From contig NW_023998440.1 of assembly GCF_014805625.2 (NCBI RefSeq), positions 1,524,621 to 1,588,620 on the forward strand: a stretch of DNA of 64,000 bases. Reading direction: 5' to 3'. The position numbers and the translations under genes are program-made. This DNA comes from Glossina fuscipes (Eukaryota; Arthropoda; Insecta; Diptera; Glossinidae). This document shows, one piece after another, positions 12,433 to 24,634 of the stretch. Under the pieces are notes generated by a model that was not told the origin of the DNA, did not search any database, and worked only from the letters and a program-made list of their open reading frames with translations. Every line of letters begins with the position of its first letter. The stretch's first letter is position 1.

Positions 12433-14640
12433 TCACTAACTGACACATCATTCCTAATAGGCAACTAATATGCAACAAAGAGAACTTTGATGTCTATCGT
12501 TTGGTGTTTCTGTAAGGCATTCATTCATTCCAAGCATTAATAACAACAAGCAAACTTAAGCTTTTTTTTTTGTTTTTTTTTTTTACTATTTTTGAAAATC
12601 GCTTGTATGCAGAAATTTTAAACACGAATTGTACCTAAATGCTTGTAGCACGATCTAAGTGCCTTTATAGGAAAATGTGTACGAGGCTCACACAAAAACT
12701 TATTTAAATACATAACACATACAAGCGAAATCGATTCGCTTTATACCGATTTTTACACCCATCACAGAAGGGTTTATTATTCGATTTGCCGCAGCGAAAA
12801 ATGCGCAGACCCTACAAACAATGTCACTACATTTTTGAGTAATGTTACGTTGGCTTGGCTATTGGTACGCTCCTCAACCAACTGTTAATATATTTGTCAG
12901 ATTTGCAAAGCTAGGCGGTTCATGGACAAGTCATTACTGCAAACCCATCTAAGACTTTCTACGAGTTTTTAAATTGCGGGTCATTAAATCTATATACACC
13001 TGAAAAGTGCTACAGCAACTCTTCTCTCCGTCGGAAACCATTGATTTCGCTCGGCTCTTAATTTCCAACGAGATCGCATCGATACCAATGTTGCTGTCTG
13101 CAGAATATCAGGACACAGCATGAAAGCTGTTTTCCATATGGGTACTGCGTTTACTCATATCGGATAATGAACCTTAAAGCATTTTACTGGTACGGAAACA
13201 AAATCGTATAAACAGCAGTTAGACTCTGTGTTACAATTAAAGTATTCTTTAGATCTCTTGCAAAACAACTAGTATCTTAAAGGATGCTCCAAAAATAAAG
13301 ATCTGGATCAAATCATGATTTCTGTAAAAACAATGGATTGTGCTTTGAGCGCCTTGGCAAATTGCAAACGGCCAAGAAGCTCTAACCTCATTGGTAGACT
13401 TTTGAATGCGTTTTTCTTGCTTCGCCGCGGAAATTATCGATTGGTGTGTTAGAGGCTTTCTTTTTGAAATTCGCCAGAATTGTTACTTTAATACTCCTCA
13501 GAAGTAAAATATGAGATGATAATAAGTTGATCCAAACATTGCGTTGGAATTCAGTTGTTTGAAAATTTCAAACTTCTTAGTTCATTAAGAAAAGTCGCAA
13601 TTTATTTTTGAGAAGGTGATTGCAAATTCTAGCTCAACCCCTCTCATCATAGCCTGTCCCGATGTTATGTAAGCTACATTTTCACTAGCAATTAATTGCA
13701 TCCCTTTTCCACACTAAACTCTCCAAGCCAACCTTTGATGTAAACTGTTTATCTAGAGATTTTCGTAAACCTTGAACTAAAGCAAATCTGGATATGGTGA
13801 AATTAAGTTCGCTTGTAGCTGGAACAGCGTCTTAGGTCAAGTGCATATAGGCTATAAAAAATCCGTAAAGAACCATTTTCACAATGAAGAGACAAAATGT
13901 GATAACATCTGGCTTTCTTAATAATTTTGCTAATATTATTCAATAGAAGTGGGGAACATACGGTAGAAACCGTAAGGAATTTCGTATCTTGTTTCGGTTG
14001 GAGCACATTTCCTACTGTTACATATTAGATATCAATGTTAGTACGTTCCATAGTGTTAGGTGAAGTGCTTTTTTGAAAGCATATGCAATACATCCCACTT
14101 CATCTCTAAGTACGCTCCTTACTAGCTTATCGATAGTGCTTTGGAAAATGTTTCGAGCAGCGGTACAGCGGTATGCGTGCCTCTATTTTCACAGCCTGTT
14201 TGTTAAACAATAATCGCCACGATCACGAGTAGGTGTCAATAACTTTGAGGGAAAAATCATATAAAAAAGCTTAAAGATTGTTCGCCTGTGTGCGATATCC
14301 ATACCGACCGTCATTACTTTTAACCCATATTACATGGTATTTCTCGTTTTCTCCTCCTTTTTTTCCCCAAAAACAGACAATGGATGTAAAGAAGCAGAAT
14401 GAAAAAAAGCATTAAAATTTATGCATTATTTAACATTTATTCCCCAGCCTAATGTTATTCGTTACTTGTGCTTGCTTTTCTTTTTCTGATTTTTCATATA
14501 ATCGAAAATGAAGTGAAGAGAATAGGAAAACCTTGAATAGAAGTAAGCGATGAACTTCAGATACCCTCGACCATTACCAAGCCAGTATTAGCGAAGAATG
14601 GCGGTTAGGCGGTTATGATATATAAAAACATATCGAGAAT
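12433..14640. other. Stretch without recognisable gene
   Basis: No protein motif, RNA or bounded repeat recognised on either strand. Confidence 0.5.
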
Positions 14641-14642
14641 AG

Positions 14643-14670
14643 AGAGTTATCGGTTCGAAGCCGACAACTC
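14643..14670 (+). other. Hairpin with tRNA T-arm-like loop
   Basis: GAGTTATCGG and CCGACAACTC pair at nine of ten positions around the loop TTCGAAG. The loop and inner stem also match the pol III box B (GGTTCGAAGCC). A weak box A-like string precedes it at about 14,600. It may be a decayed tRNA-derived element; it is not a complete tRNA gene. Confidence 0.45.
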
Positions 14671-17340
14671 GACGACGCGAAGTGGCCTTTGAGTCTCATC
14701 AGCATTTGAAATCTTTTGATCTACGTGCCCACCGTCTATGTACAATTCAGATTTGAAGTTAACTAAAGCTATCTATCTTCTACTTCTTACAACAAACTTT
14801 GTGTTTGCCTCTCTTATTATGAATAAAAGTTACCTAAGCAAGAACCAACTAGCAATAGCCTCCAAAAAATTTAGTGATTGTACTTATAAATATATGCATA
14901 TATATGCATGCATCTATGTCGTTAGCATAAAATACTCTTCAAGGCAAATATTCGTGCTCATAAAAACACTTACCAACTACTACTGTGTATGCACACCACC
15001 ACGCAACATGCAGAAAACACTTTTGCTTTTTATTAGGCCAAAGCTGAAAAACAAGATACAAAAAACCAAAAAAAAAAAAAAAAAACCGAAAAGAATAAAT
15101 GGAAAAATATTCAACCAAAAACTTTTGTTTTCATTTGTTAAACAAATAAAAAATAATTTTATTCTCAATTAATTTTATTTTTCCACTCTCTTTTTCCCGT
15201 TCAGCGAGCGCAGCACTGTTTATTTAGTTTTTGTTTTTTTCTTCTATGATAATTAAATTTATTTTCCCTGAATTTTTAATTTATCTGCAGAGCCGTGAGA
15301 AAATGTTATAGCCTTCATTAAAATCATTAAATCTCACGAAAGCGAATATTCATAGAAAATTTTTTAAATTTCTTCCTTAAAGGCCGTACGGGAAAAACTT
15401 TAACAAATTGCTTCATTTTGTGCGAAATGAAGAAAAAAAATTTCTTCTTGGAATACATAATTGATTCTCTGGCAATAGCTGATGCGATTCAAGATCGCCG
15501 AGATTTTTGTTGTGGGATAAGAAATCATTACAAAGCCATACAAGGAGCACAAGGGGCAGCCCGTTTTTGGGGTACAATCATAGTCGCTGTAAACTTTGTA
15601 AAGAACAAAATAAGTGACAGTGTAACAGTGCTACTAAGACCGGCCTATAAAATGATTATATTAAAACTCGGTGAAGAGATAGGACGTCTGACGCAGTGAT
15701 TTCACTAGCGAATAGTTTTTGTTTTCGTTTAAAGCATAACAAGGCACTAAGCTCCCTTTTACGTGCGGTAACCTTAGAAATTGGGAAGAGTGTAGGTGAA
15801 AGGGGATAGAACAACGGAGTAGCATTTGTGAACGTTCGGTATGAAAGTGGGAAAGACCACTCCAAAGACAAGCAGCGCGGTTGAAGAATGGAAGTCGCGG
15901 TGTTCTCTCGTAAATTATGCAGGTAATTTTAAGATAACGCCGAGAAAGCCTAATGTTATCAAGACCGTTGGATGCTCTTTGAAACAAGCAAATTTTAGAG
16001 TTTCCCGTCTACACATGCCGGCTACATTCGCTTAATAAGAAACCTTCGTTCGCAGTAACAAAAACTGTTGATGAACATATCAAGTGCTTTAGAATCCCTA
16101 GGCCTGGCAATTAACGCGGGATTATTTTAGTTTATGCTTATGACAGTTGTTGTATCTGTAACCTCGAAATAAAACGCCTCTTTTTCTTCAGCTTACTGCT
16201 ATATGAATATCACAGGGTGTCATGAAAATAAGAAACAGTACTTCAATGCTCAACAGGGTAAACACACATACCATTAATGGTAGAAATGAAAATAATAATT
16301 CAATTTCGCATAAAAGTAAAGGTGAAGTTGTAATTAACGGTATTAATGATTCATTGAATATCGATTTACTGCGGTCGTATCTCTGCAACCTTGTTGCTTG
16401 CTACACCAATTGTGACACAGAATGAAATAAGCTCGTGAGTAGGATTTTGGGTAAACGCACATTTTATTTAATCGAACGTTTCGGAATGATATTCTGAATT
16501 GATTCAGGCTTCTCTGGTGTTCTACCGTTAGTCTGTAAGATCTCAATACAGTATTTTCTGATTTAATCTTCAAAATTTAGTGTACTGATGTGTTTTGAGC
16601 TAAACACTAACGCAACTGAAAATGGGTTAGGTTAGGAGAACACCCCGTCTTATCTCATAAATTAAAAAATCCAATTTTCAAACTTTCTCAATAAAAGTCG
16701 TTGAGTAATAAATAGTACTTTGATACTTCAACATCTCGGAATTTATTCAACTCCTCTCACATATGTCCACAATTTGTCTATAATAGCGATCGGACGTAAA
16801 AAGAAATATTAATAGAGTTACACAGCTTTGTTTTAGTAAGACGAATAATTAATTTTGCTTACTACGGTCCAAAATAAAGAAACTAATAAAGGTTCAAGTC
16901 AAGATATACCAGATAACGTATACAGATTATTAACACGGCGATGTTAATGTTTGACATGTTGATACAATGAGATTAAGAATATTAGCCGCATAAAAATGAA
17001 TTTTTGATTAATTCATATATAGGAGGGGCTCGAAATGTGAACTATCGTTGCCCACAGCTACATTTTGTCTCTGTCAAATAGCTTATTATTCTTCATCAAT
17101 TTCTTCCTAAAATATTACTAGCACCACCTGGTTGCCAGGTGAAGATTTATTTCCACGAGAATTCTTACAGGCGAAGGAACCCTAAGAGGGAGTGGGACTT
17201 ATTATTCGTAATTGTTTTCTTCCTAAAAAGCCAAGACTTCCTCTTTGTTATCATCTAAGTAAATTTCTTTTCATGAGAAGCCTTATGAACAAAAGGAAAA
17301 AAAGAAGAGGAGAGAAAAGAAATATGAATTAGCAAAGAAA
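14671..17340. other. Stretch without recognisable gene
   Basis: Contains poly(A) near 15,069-15,084 and several overlapping chance frames at 15.4-16.6 kb on both strands. A frame from 15,841 reaches a donor-like CAG|GTAATT at 15,922|15,923, but I recognise no product. Confidence 0.45.
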
Positions 17341-17349
17341 ACCTTTAGA

Positions 17350-17540
17350 TTATCTTGCGGTGGCCGATCAATTCGATCATCCTTATGTGGAATAGACAAT
17401 TCCTGAATCTGGTCAGGCAAGTTGTTGAGTATGCTTCAATAGTTGGGTCACCTAGCTATCAGTGCTGTATTTGTTCGGAAACTGTTCTTACTACTTGGTC
17501 GACGTCTCACGCGCTGGTAGCCAACCTGTGGACAGATTGG
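17350..17540 (+). mobile_element. Shard of a jockey-type reverse transcriptase
   Basis: One frame gives FLNLVRQVVEYASIVGSPSY, matching the segment after the YADD region in jockey-clade reverse transcriptases, whose usual form is LVRP(I/V)LEYAS-x-VWSP. A different frame just upstream reads FDHPYV, the conserved block before it, so a frameshift separates them. Downstream, a third frame gives a KLFLL block in the expected place. Homology rests on motif order, not on a search. It is a separate, more decayed copy than the one at 19.2-21.3 kb and lies in the same orientation. Confidence 0.75.
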
Positions 17541-19199
17541 TTGATTAATCATCGTTGGAAAACAGTAGATTTGTATTAGTCAGTGCCTTTATGTGTACGT
17601 AGTTCCAAGAAAGACCAGTTGCATTGAACGAAATTAACGCAACTCGTCAAGGTTAATTAATTAAATGCAATCAATTTAGATTCAGTTATGAACTCGTGTT
17701 GTTTAAAATAACTTTAACAACATCACCATTTAATTTCGACATCGAATCAGTATAGTAAGAAAAGTGTATTTCGAAATCGTTTTCAAACAAATGGTGATTG
17801 TTTGTGCCGACTTGTTCCATCTTCTACTCATAAGGCTTGATGATTACAGATTTTGCACTTACTCCTTTTTCGACATAGTTTTTTTGTTTATTCATCTGTA
17901 TATTTTTAATTCAATGGATTTTTTTTTGTAAAGTCTTTGCTTATATCGTAGCTCAATTTAAAGGTTTACGCTTTAAGTCTTAGATTAGCTTGTACTTGGC
18001 TGACAGCAACAGGAACCTTTTCATAAAGACGCCCTTTTACTATAAAGCTTGGTAAGACGGGCGGTCTAAAAATGGTTCGCGTCAATCTACTTCTAACAGC
18101 CGAAATATATAAACGCCCCACAATGTAAAACAAACACAAGTAGACAGATGGACAGACAACGTTAAATCAATTTTACATTCTAGAAATGTTATAGAGTATG
18201 AGTTAACAAACATTGCTTAACGGAAAGTAACAACAGCAAAGGTTTAATGGATACAAACGAAATAAATGATTGGACGTCCTGACGTCCCACATTAGATCTT
18301 TGAACGGCAATTGAGAAGGAGATTCTGCTGAAAAGACATCACGAACACTTAATGAATGGCTTGACTTTTCAAGCATTCGATAAGATTGCCAATATAAAAC
18401 CAACATAAGCTATCGGGTTTTAATTGTAATACAATGAGGCAGACAATGCTTGCATTAAATATCAAGTACAGTCGGCCGTTGAATAATACGGCACACTCGT
18501 TCTGTGCCAAACCACTCGGACTGCATACCATGAACTTTTCGCTACTCAAAACGATTAACTTACTTATTGCATTTAATAATTAAAAATTTCCTTTAATAAC
18601 CGGGCTGGTAACAATTTTTATGAATATTGCGAATAATGAAATTTGCACAAGAGAAAGGGGAGAGAAATGTGTAATAATTTGTAAATACACATAGTGTGCG
18701 TTACACGTGCCATGATACACGAACCAGTCTTATATGAACTTGTGGTTTAGAGGGCCTACTGCATGTAGCTTTTCCTTCGAAGCCTTCCTCACGTATCATT
18801 ATAAGAAAGTGATAACTATTTTTGCATTAAATGCTTGTTTATTAGGTTCAAGAAGGTTTCCTCTCAGTACATTGATAGATTGAATAAATTGCTCAAAAAT
18901 TCGTGAGTAAATTCCGCTCTCAACAAACGTTTTTATCTATAAACAACTGACGATAAAGTCCGTTTTATTTCTTGCTTTACCCGACTTAAAGAACGTTGAA
19001 AGCACCCATTTCCACTAGCATTGTAGAGTTATAAGCAAACAGGGACAAAGTCCGACACTTACTTCTCTTTAACATTACGACTAATGAGGAAAAATGTAGG
19101 CAAATACCTATAAAAGGTGTCTACTGTGGAGAACATATAAGTAGTTTCGGATAAGTTAATGAATATAAATTTCATTAAATTATTTTCACTTGTATTTAA
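17541..19199. other. Stretch with one dispersed repeat fragment
   Basis: At 18,040-18,200 the minus strand carries the dispersed repeat core (TTGTCTGTCCATCTGTC preceded by TTGATTTAACG). No endonuclease or gag-like motif of the following retrotransposon is visible here, so that element appears to be 5' truncated. Confidence 0.5.
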
Positions 19200-19379
19200 A
19201 TGCGAATCTAAAGTAGTGGCAATGGTGCGATGAAGTGCTTAGTACAATAAAGTTTCGAAATTATTTGTTATTTAAATTTCCTTAGGAAAGTAACAGATTT
19301 CGTATATTATTCGCAAAGAAATAATAGAGACAAATAGTCGCTTGCCTCTAAGCAACTTAACTCTAAAAGAAAAATTTCT

Positions 19380-19803
19380 ACATATCCCTCTCATGTTTCT
19401 TTTAATGGCTCTGATTCCTCGAATGATTTTGAAATCTCAAATCTGTTTGCTGAGTATTTGCGACGAAACTTTTCGGTTGCTAACTTCGATTTATCACCAA
19501 ACTACCCATATCCTACAACTAACTCGGTTTCAATTCCAAACCCGGTTATTTCGGAAGACGACGTTTTTAAAGAGTGGAGTTCTCTAAAATATAGTTGTGC
19601 GCCTGTCCTTGAATTTAGCTGTTTTCTCTTCGTGTTGGAAGAATAGCTTCCTTATTCCTATCCACAAAAGTGGAAGTAGACAATTTATTGAAAACTACAG
19701 AGGCATAGGCAAGATGAGTGCCTCGCCTAAGTTGTTCGAGCGAATTGTGACTCAGCATTTGGCCTTTGCCATTAATTTCTCCGCACCAGCACGGCTTTCG
19801 TAA
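19380..19803 (+). pseudogene. Reverse transcriptase N-terminal part, frameshifted
   Basis: One frame from 19,380 to about 19,610 carries FEISNLFAEYLRRNFSVANF and continues through ISEDDVFKEW, the linker before the RT palm in jockey elements. The frame then shifts. 19,597-19,803 carries NSFLIPIHKSGSRQFIENYR and LFERIVTQHL, equivalent to the usual W..a.i.PI.K.G....nYRPI....lf.K..e block. The expected GPDGIP motif between the two is destroyed. The alternative of a host telomerase or group II RT is excluded by the jockey-like order. Confidence 0.85.
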
Positions 19804-20431
19804 AGGACGATCTACAGTCACTTACTTCTTAGAGTTTACTTGTCATGTTTTCAAGGCTTTTTCTAGTGGGTCTCGCACAGATGTGATATACACTGATTTA
19901 AGCAAAGCATTTGATATGATTAACCATAACTTACTTATCTTTAATCTCCAAGCCTCTGGCTTCCCTTTCTATTTAGTGAAATGGATAAGCTCTTATCTGC
20001 GCAATAGATCCTTCAGGGTTCTGTTTAACTTTGTCACCTCGGATGAATTCCCCGTTATATCTGGCGTACCTCAACGAAGTTACTTAGGTCCCATTTTATT
20101 TAGTTTATACGTTAACGATCTTCCATCGGTGGTTAATTCCAGCCATATCTTAATGTATGCGGATGATGGGAAACTGTTTTCCTCCTTAACTGTTGAATCG
20201 CAATCACATCAGCTTCAAGGTGACTTGGATAATTTTGTTGCATGGTGCTCTGCGAATCTTCTGAAACTAAATCTGAGTAAATGTAAGAAGCTTTCTTTCT
20301 CAAGAAGAAAGTCATTCATTACTCACTATTTCATAGATTCGCGTAAGTTGAATGACGTCGATACGATCACAGATTTAGGCGTTCTATTTGACCATAGGTT
20401 ACGTTTTCACTTGCATACTGAGCTCTCTTAA
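19766..20431 (+). pseudogene. Reverse transcriptase palm domain, uninterrupted piece
   Basis: A 221-codon open stretch with RT blocks in order. HGFRKGRST is at residues 9-17. YTDLSKAFDMINH starts at residue 42 and holds the first catalytic Asp. GVPQRSYLGP is at 100-109, where the family normally has GVPQGS, so a conserved Gly is Arg. YADD is at 131-134 with the two remaining catalytic Asp. LGVLFDHRLRFH is near the end. The initial Met is internal to the domain and not a true start; coding continued from upstream. The enzyme would have copied element RNA at a nicked chromosomal site. Confidence 0.93.
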
Positions 20432-20587
20432 GCAAAGCTAGGTCCGCGCTTGGTTTTATAAAGAGGTGATCCAAAGCGCTTGATGACCCTTATATTACGA
20501 AAAGGCTTTACATGTGTTTGGTTTGACCTATATTTGAGTATACCTCTGTTGTGTGGTCTCCTTCATATAAGTGCTATGTAGGTTCAA

Positions 20588-21001
20588 TTGAATCTCTTCA
20601 AAAGCAATTCTTGCTCTTTGGCCTTAGAAATTTGGGTTGGGATTCGATTGAACCCTGTTCCACCCTATGAAAATAGGTTGCTTCTGCTGGCCTTACCGTC
20701 TCTTGAGAAACGTAGGTGTGTTCTTGGCGTTTCCTTTGTAATCAAAGTAATAAATGGTACAATAGACTCGCCCGCATTACTTCGTGAGATAGGCTTTAAT
20801 GTCCCTAACCGCTTCTCTAGGCACATTATCTTGATAAAGCTTAGTCAGTGTAAATATAATGATGAGCTGTTTAATCCGCGCAGAGTTGTTTGCAAGAACC
20901 TAAATTACGTCTATCACTTATTCTCATTAACGGACTCTTTAAAGTCCATTAAAGCAACATTGCTTAATGCGCGTAATTTACCTATGTCGTACTTAAACTA
21001 G
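20588..21001 (+). pseudogene. Jockey-type post-RT C-terminal segment
   Basis: After a gap with frameshifts (20,432-20,587) the frame gives PPYENRLLLLALPSLEKRRC, a conserved block at the C-terminus of jockey-clade ORF2. IGFNVPNRFSR and a natural-looking end at SYLN follow, then untranslated sequence. The region between the palm and this segment (including the LEYAS block) is only recoverable across frames. Part of the same dead element as the palm domain. Confidence 0.85.
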
Positions 21002-21360
21002 CTTTTAACCTTAAAAAATCGTTACGACTCGAAAATGAATTGTTGTTAACTATTATCGGTTGCCAGGCTTATGCATGTTTGCAATGGCTTAGGGCTTCAT
21101 TTGCAATTTGGTCCTGTACCGGTTGTAAGTGTGGCTCTAGGCTGGTTGAGAACATGCTTTTCTTCTTTTTCTTCCTTCTTATTTGTTTTATTGTACTTAT
21201 ACTAAGTTTCATTATTAATTAGTCGAAGATTTACTTTAAGTTTGAGTTTCATGTATAAGTAGAATTAAAATAAATAAATATATAAATAAAAAAAAAACTG
21301 AAGGAGTGTCTAGAAGTTCAAAAATCTTTAATCTAACAAGTGTAGTCACCGAATCTTTTA

Positions 21361-22259
21361 TATTTTATTGTGTACATTTCGCATAAGCGAAAGAAGTCTA
21401 AAGAAGAATTGGCTGAAGTGCCTGAACGGATAGGTGAAGGCATAAGAGCTTTTGACGCATCGACCCACAACCGTATTTACATGCCAATGCAAATGATCAA
21501 TTTTTAATTCACCCTGCCTTTTTACGCGACTCCAAGTACAGCATAAAAAAAGCTAAGAAAAAAATTGACGCTTATTACCCATTAAAAACCAAATTTCCCG
21601 AAATATTTGTTTCAACTGACGTTGATGGCGAAAAATATCGAAATATATTTCGCTCGCGGCAAGTGAAATAATTCAATAACTGTAATTTTCGTCAAATTTA
21701 TGAGAAAAATTCTTTTCAGTGCATTGATGTTCTTACTTACTCCGCCACATGATAATGTAGGCAAAATATTTTACCGTTAGAGGACGACTCCGCTGTAATC
21801 AACGATATAGTGACGTTTGGAGATTATGACGGTTCCACAGCAAGTTATACTTTCCAAATGATTCCAAATAGGATGAAAAGATGGAGTGCGTATACCTATC
21901 AAACCGTGCCAATACGTCTCAGAGCTTCACATCTCCTTTTTGCGGCCAAACCAGTTGAAAAAATGTACAAGGTTTTCAAACTAACGTTGTCGGTTAAGAT
22001 ACAGCCGAGAGTAAGTGTTATAAGCAATTAATTTGTGTTCTTATCAAACCTCATCAATAAGATTTTTTTTATTTATAACAACAACTTAGATTCACTGACA
22101 CAACATAGCTCTCCCAAATATCTCCCAAACGACTATAGCGGTAAAAATGGGAGCACAGTAGAAATCATTCATGAGAAGGCCCGTAGTACCAGTGTTAACG
22201 ATTATGGTAATATGTTCTTCAGTATTCAGGGTACATTTATGAGTTTAACCCATGATTAA
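21361..22259 (+). pseudogene. CRAL-TRIO (SEC14-like) gene relic with two introns
   Basis: Frames in order reproduce the insect CRAL-TRIO layout. KSKEELAEVPERIGEGIRAF (21,394-21,453) gives the N-terminal helix. After a one-base frameshift, RIDPQPYLHAN, FLIHPAFLRDSKYSIKKAKK and YPLKTKFPEIF follow (21,456-21,662). A 57-bp intron ending TTCTTTTCAG occupies 21,663-21,719. FLLTPPHDNVGKI then ends in a deletion and frame change. ILPLEDDSAVINDIVTFGDY, FQMIPNRMKR and VEKMYKVFKLTLSVKIQPR run to 22,010, and a 51-bp GTAAGT...AAG intron sits at 22,011-22,061. The last exon has NNLDSLTQ and KYLPNDYSG (family YLP-x-EYGG) and ends GTFMSLTHD at the usual C-terminal position. Family members bind retinoids, tocopherol or other lipids in the cytosol. 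Retained introns argue against a retrocopy. Two frame breaks and internal deletions argue for a dead duplicate. The true start was not found. Confidence 0.85.
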
Positions 22260-22544
22260 TAAGAAACTCATAAACAGACATTTAAGAACAAGATTTTTGC
22301 AAAAAATTCCGCCTTTTAAACTTAGCTTTCCTAATATTTTGAAAAATAACTTTTTACCCACAGTTTGGGTCGCGAAACTTGAAAATATTAACTTTGAAGG
22401 CGGGTGCTATTTAAAAATCATATGGATTCGTCAATAGTTAGCCTATATCAACTTATAATCCTACGATCTTATTAAGTGATGTGTCTCCAAACTATTTCCG
22501 TTTGTCAGCACTGCTTGAGCATCAATAACAACGTGTGTTCTCTA
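22260..22544. other. Flank between gene relic and repeat
   Basis: AT-rich; probably former 3' untranslated or flanking DNA of the CRAL-TRIO relic. Nothing further is recognisable. Confidence 0.4.
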
Positions 22545-23215
22545 ATTATACCCTACACCGCCTATGGTGCAAGGTCAATTAAGTTTGTGCGGACGAGTGT
22601 ATCATGCAGAAGAAGTTAAGATGGACCCACCTTTCATTATATCAACAGATTTAAAACCATTTTTTAAATCGATCTAAGCCTCTCTGCTCATCTGTCCATC
22701 CGATTTTTTTGTGTTATAGGTGTTTTGAGATATTATGATGAAATTTGGTACGCTGATGAACTTTGACCCAAGGACGAATCTTATTGAAAACGGTTCGTAT
22801 CGGCCCACATTTTCGACCGCTCCTCCTATGATCCCCTATTTTAAAAGATCATATCAAAAACAATTGCAATTTTCAAAACTTCTCAACGAACTTGGTCTGT
22901 CGTAGTAGTTTGAGTTTCTAAATTGGTATGAAAAATATTATTTGGCAGGGGCAATTTTTGAATCCTCTTTCATATAACCGTCCCCACGGAAACTAAATCT
23001 CTATATAAGAAAGTACAATTTTTAATATCCATCAAGGTGAAAATTAACCCGTAATAGTAAATTGACATAGAAATCAATGTTATGGATTTTGGACCAAGCA
23101 TCTCTATTTTCTACAAACTACCGCATACGAGTGAATAAATGTATTAGGCGAAGCGGTTTGAGGTACCTAATTGTGGACCTTGCCGGATGTACTTATATCT
23201 GGCAATGCATTACAA
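22545..23215 (+). repeat. Near full-length dispersed repeat copy
   Basis: Starts ATTATACCCTACACCGCC and AATTAAGTTTGTGCGG. It continues with TTGAGATATTATGATG, AATTTGGTACGCTGATGA, TATTGAAAACGGTTCG, TTTCATATAACCGTCC and AATAGTAAATTGACATAGAA, and ends near CTTGCCGGATG. Every block recurs in the same order at 36,650-37,310. Non-autonomous, no coding potential. I do not know its class. Confidence 0.8.
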
Positions 23216-24524
23216 TCAACAACTAATGTTGACTACGTATTCCTTTACTCATTGCCAAAGAAATCGGATGAACATTAAAAATAAAATAAATTCTTTCCAA
23301 AGTCCAAAGTTCAAAAGTTAAAGTATGAACTGCAAGGAAATATTTTTTCTTCTTCTTGGACGTGAAAGCCTTGTTTTCCATTCTTATTAGGTTGTCTGTC
23401 CAGTGTATTCAAAATGTAGTTAATCGGGTCTATGATTATTTTCGGAAAGTCAATCTTTTTATATCGTATTTATGTATTTCAGATAAAATTCAAAACTAAA
23501 CTACCGTAAACTAAATTCACAGAACTACCTTACACATCACACACGGCTTGTAAATAAATTGTTCTTGAGTTCATTTTTTTTTCAGTAAATATATAATAAT
23601 TCGAAACGTTCGATAATGAATTCAACATATTAGGTAACAGCGTAGCTTTTAATGCATTTTCAAGATCATGAAATGAGAATATTACAATTTTGTCTACTTA
23701 GCTTTCAAGTTGAATTAAATTAATTAAATTACACGTTGTTGTTGTTGTTGTGAAATTTAATATGAGAAAAATATGTTATTTCTTTCGTCAATATGTGTAC
23801 GTTCGCCGTTTATATTTGATTGTAATCCCTTTGACTTTGGCATATTCTTTGGTTCAGTAATTCGCTGTTATAAAGTGAAAATAAAAACTTTTTTATGGAG
23901 CAAGTTAAATTTTTTCAAAGCATTTCTATTAATAATTCTTTTGCATTTATATGTAAAACTTTTGATGTAAGTTTGCAACTTTGTAAACGATTATGTGTAT
24001 TTAGTGGTTATGTAATCTAAAGTTAATTTGACCCCAGGTCAAATTTAAACTTAAACCTAACCTCATTCAAACACTTAACCATAATTGTTTACAATACCGA
24101 ACATACGTATTAATATATGCACGTACATGTATGTGCATACGTAAGTAATTACACCGATATATGAACAATATACATATGCACGCAAACCAATGAATTTCTC
24201 TTTGTTGTTATTGCAAATAGTGTAATAACGCAAAGCGATAGTATTGTTGGGCATATAACGTTTATTCCCTCAATCCAAATCTAATCACCATAGTGTCTAC
24301 TATGGATTGATTGATATGGGATTACGTTTAGCAGTTAGAAGACCTTTTAGCAAACAATGCACCTATAAGCACAAATAAATGTCTATGTTTATATATGTAT
24401 ATATTTACGTGTATATATGTATGTATGTTAATATATAAGTATGTATGTATGTACTTAGGTACGCGTATCTATCTGCATACAAATGAATATATACATCCAT
24501 AAATAACTACGCAAACCTATAGTC

Positions 24525-24527
<3 letters not shown>
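23216..24527. other. Stretch with TATG-type simple repeats
   Basis: No gene. GTTGTTGTTGTTG occurs at about 23,737-23,750 and interrupted TATG/TATA repeats at 24,390-24,460. Confidence 0.6.
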
Positions 24528-24575
<48 letters not shown>

Positions 24576-24585
24576 NNNNNNNNNN

Positions 24586-24632
<47 letters not shown>
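24528..24632. repeat. (CA)n microsatellite with assembly gap
   Basis: A pure AC repeat of about 95 known bases is interrupted by ten N (24,576-24,585). The round gap size inside the repeat indicates an unresolved repeat length, so true length and coordinates downstream may differ. Confidence 0.97.

Positions 24633-24634
<2 letters not shown>

Larger units (their letters stand above)
19200..21297 (+). mobile_element. Jockey-type non-LTR retrotransposon, 5' truncated
   Basis: About 2.1 kb of a LINE-like element. Coding remnants are recognisable from about 19,205 (WCDEVLSTIKF in one frame, then FLRKVTDFVYYS in another), through the reverse transcriptase to the post-RT C-terminal segment ending at 21,001. 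An untranslated tail follows, with AATAAATAAATATATAAATA and an A run at 21,288-21,297. There are no LTRs. The apurinic-type endonuclease domain and the gag-like first ORF of full-length jockey elements are missing, as expected for 5' truncation. At least three frame changes show it is inactive. No clear target-site duplication was found by eye. Confidence 0.93.

Noticed and set aside
12273..12464. Poly-Asn protein on the minus strand
   Set aside because: Direct read-through of a GTT/ATT microsatellite.
15656..16035. Overlapping open frames of 60-110 codons on both strands, one ending at a donor-like site
   Set aside because: No frame shows a recognisable motif or codon bias; opposite-strand openness suggests chance.
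24528..24632. CRISPR-like regular repeat
   Set aside because: Pure dinucleotide repeat with an N gap; no spacers. No CRISPR array occurs anywhere in the window.
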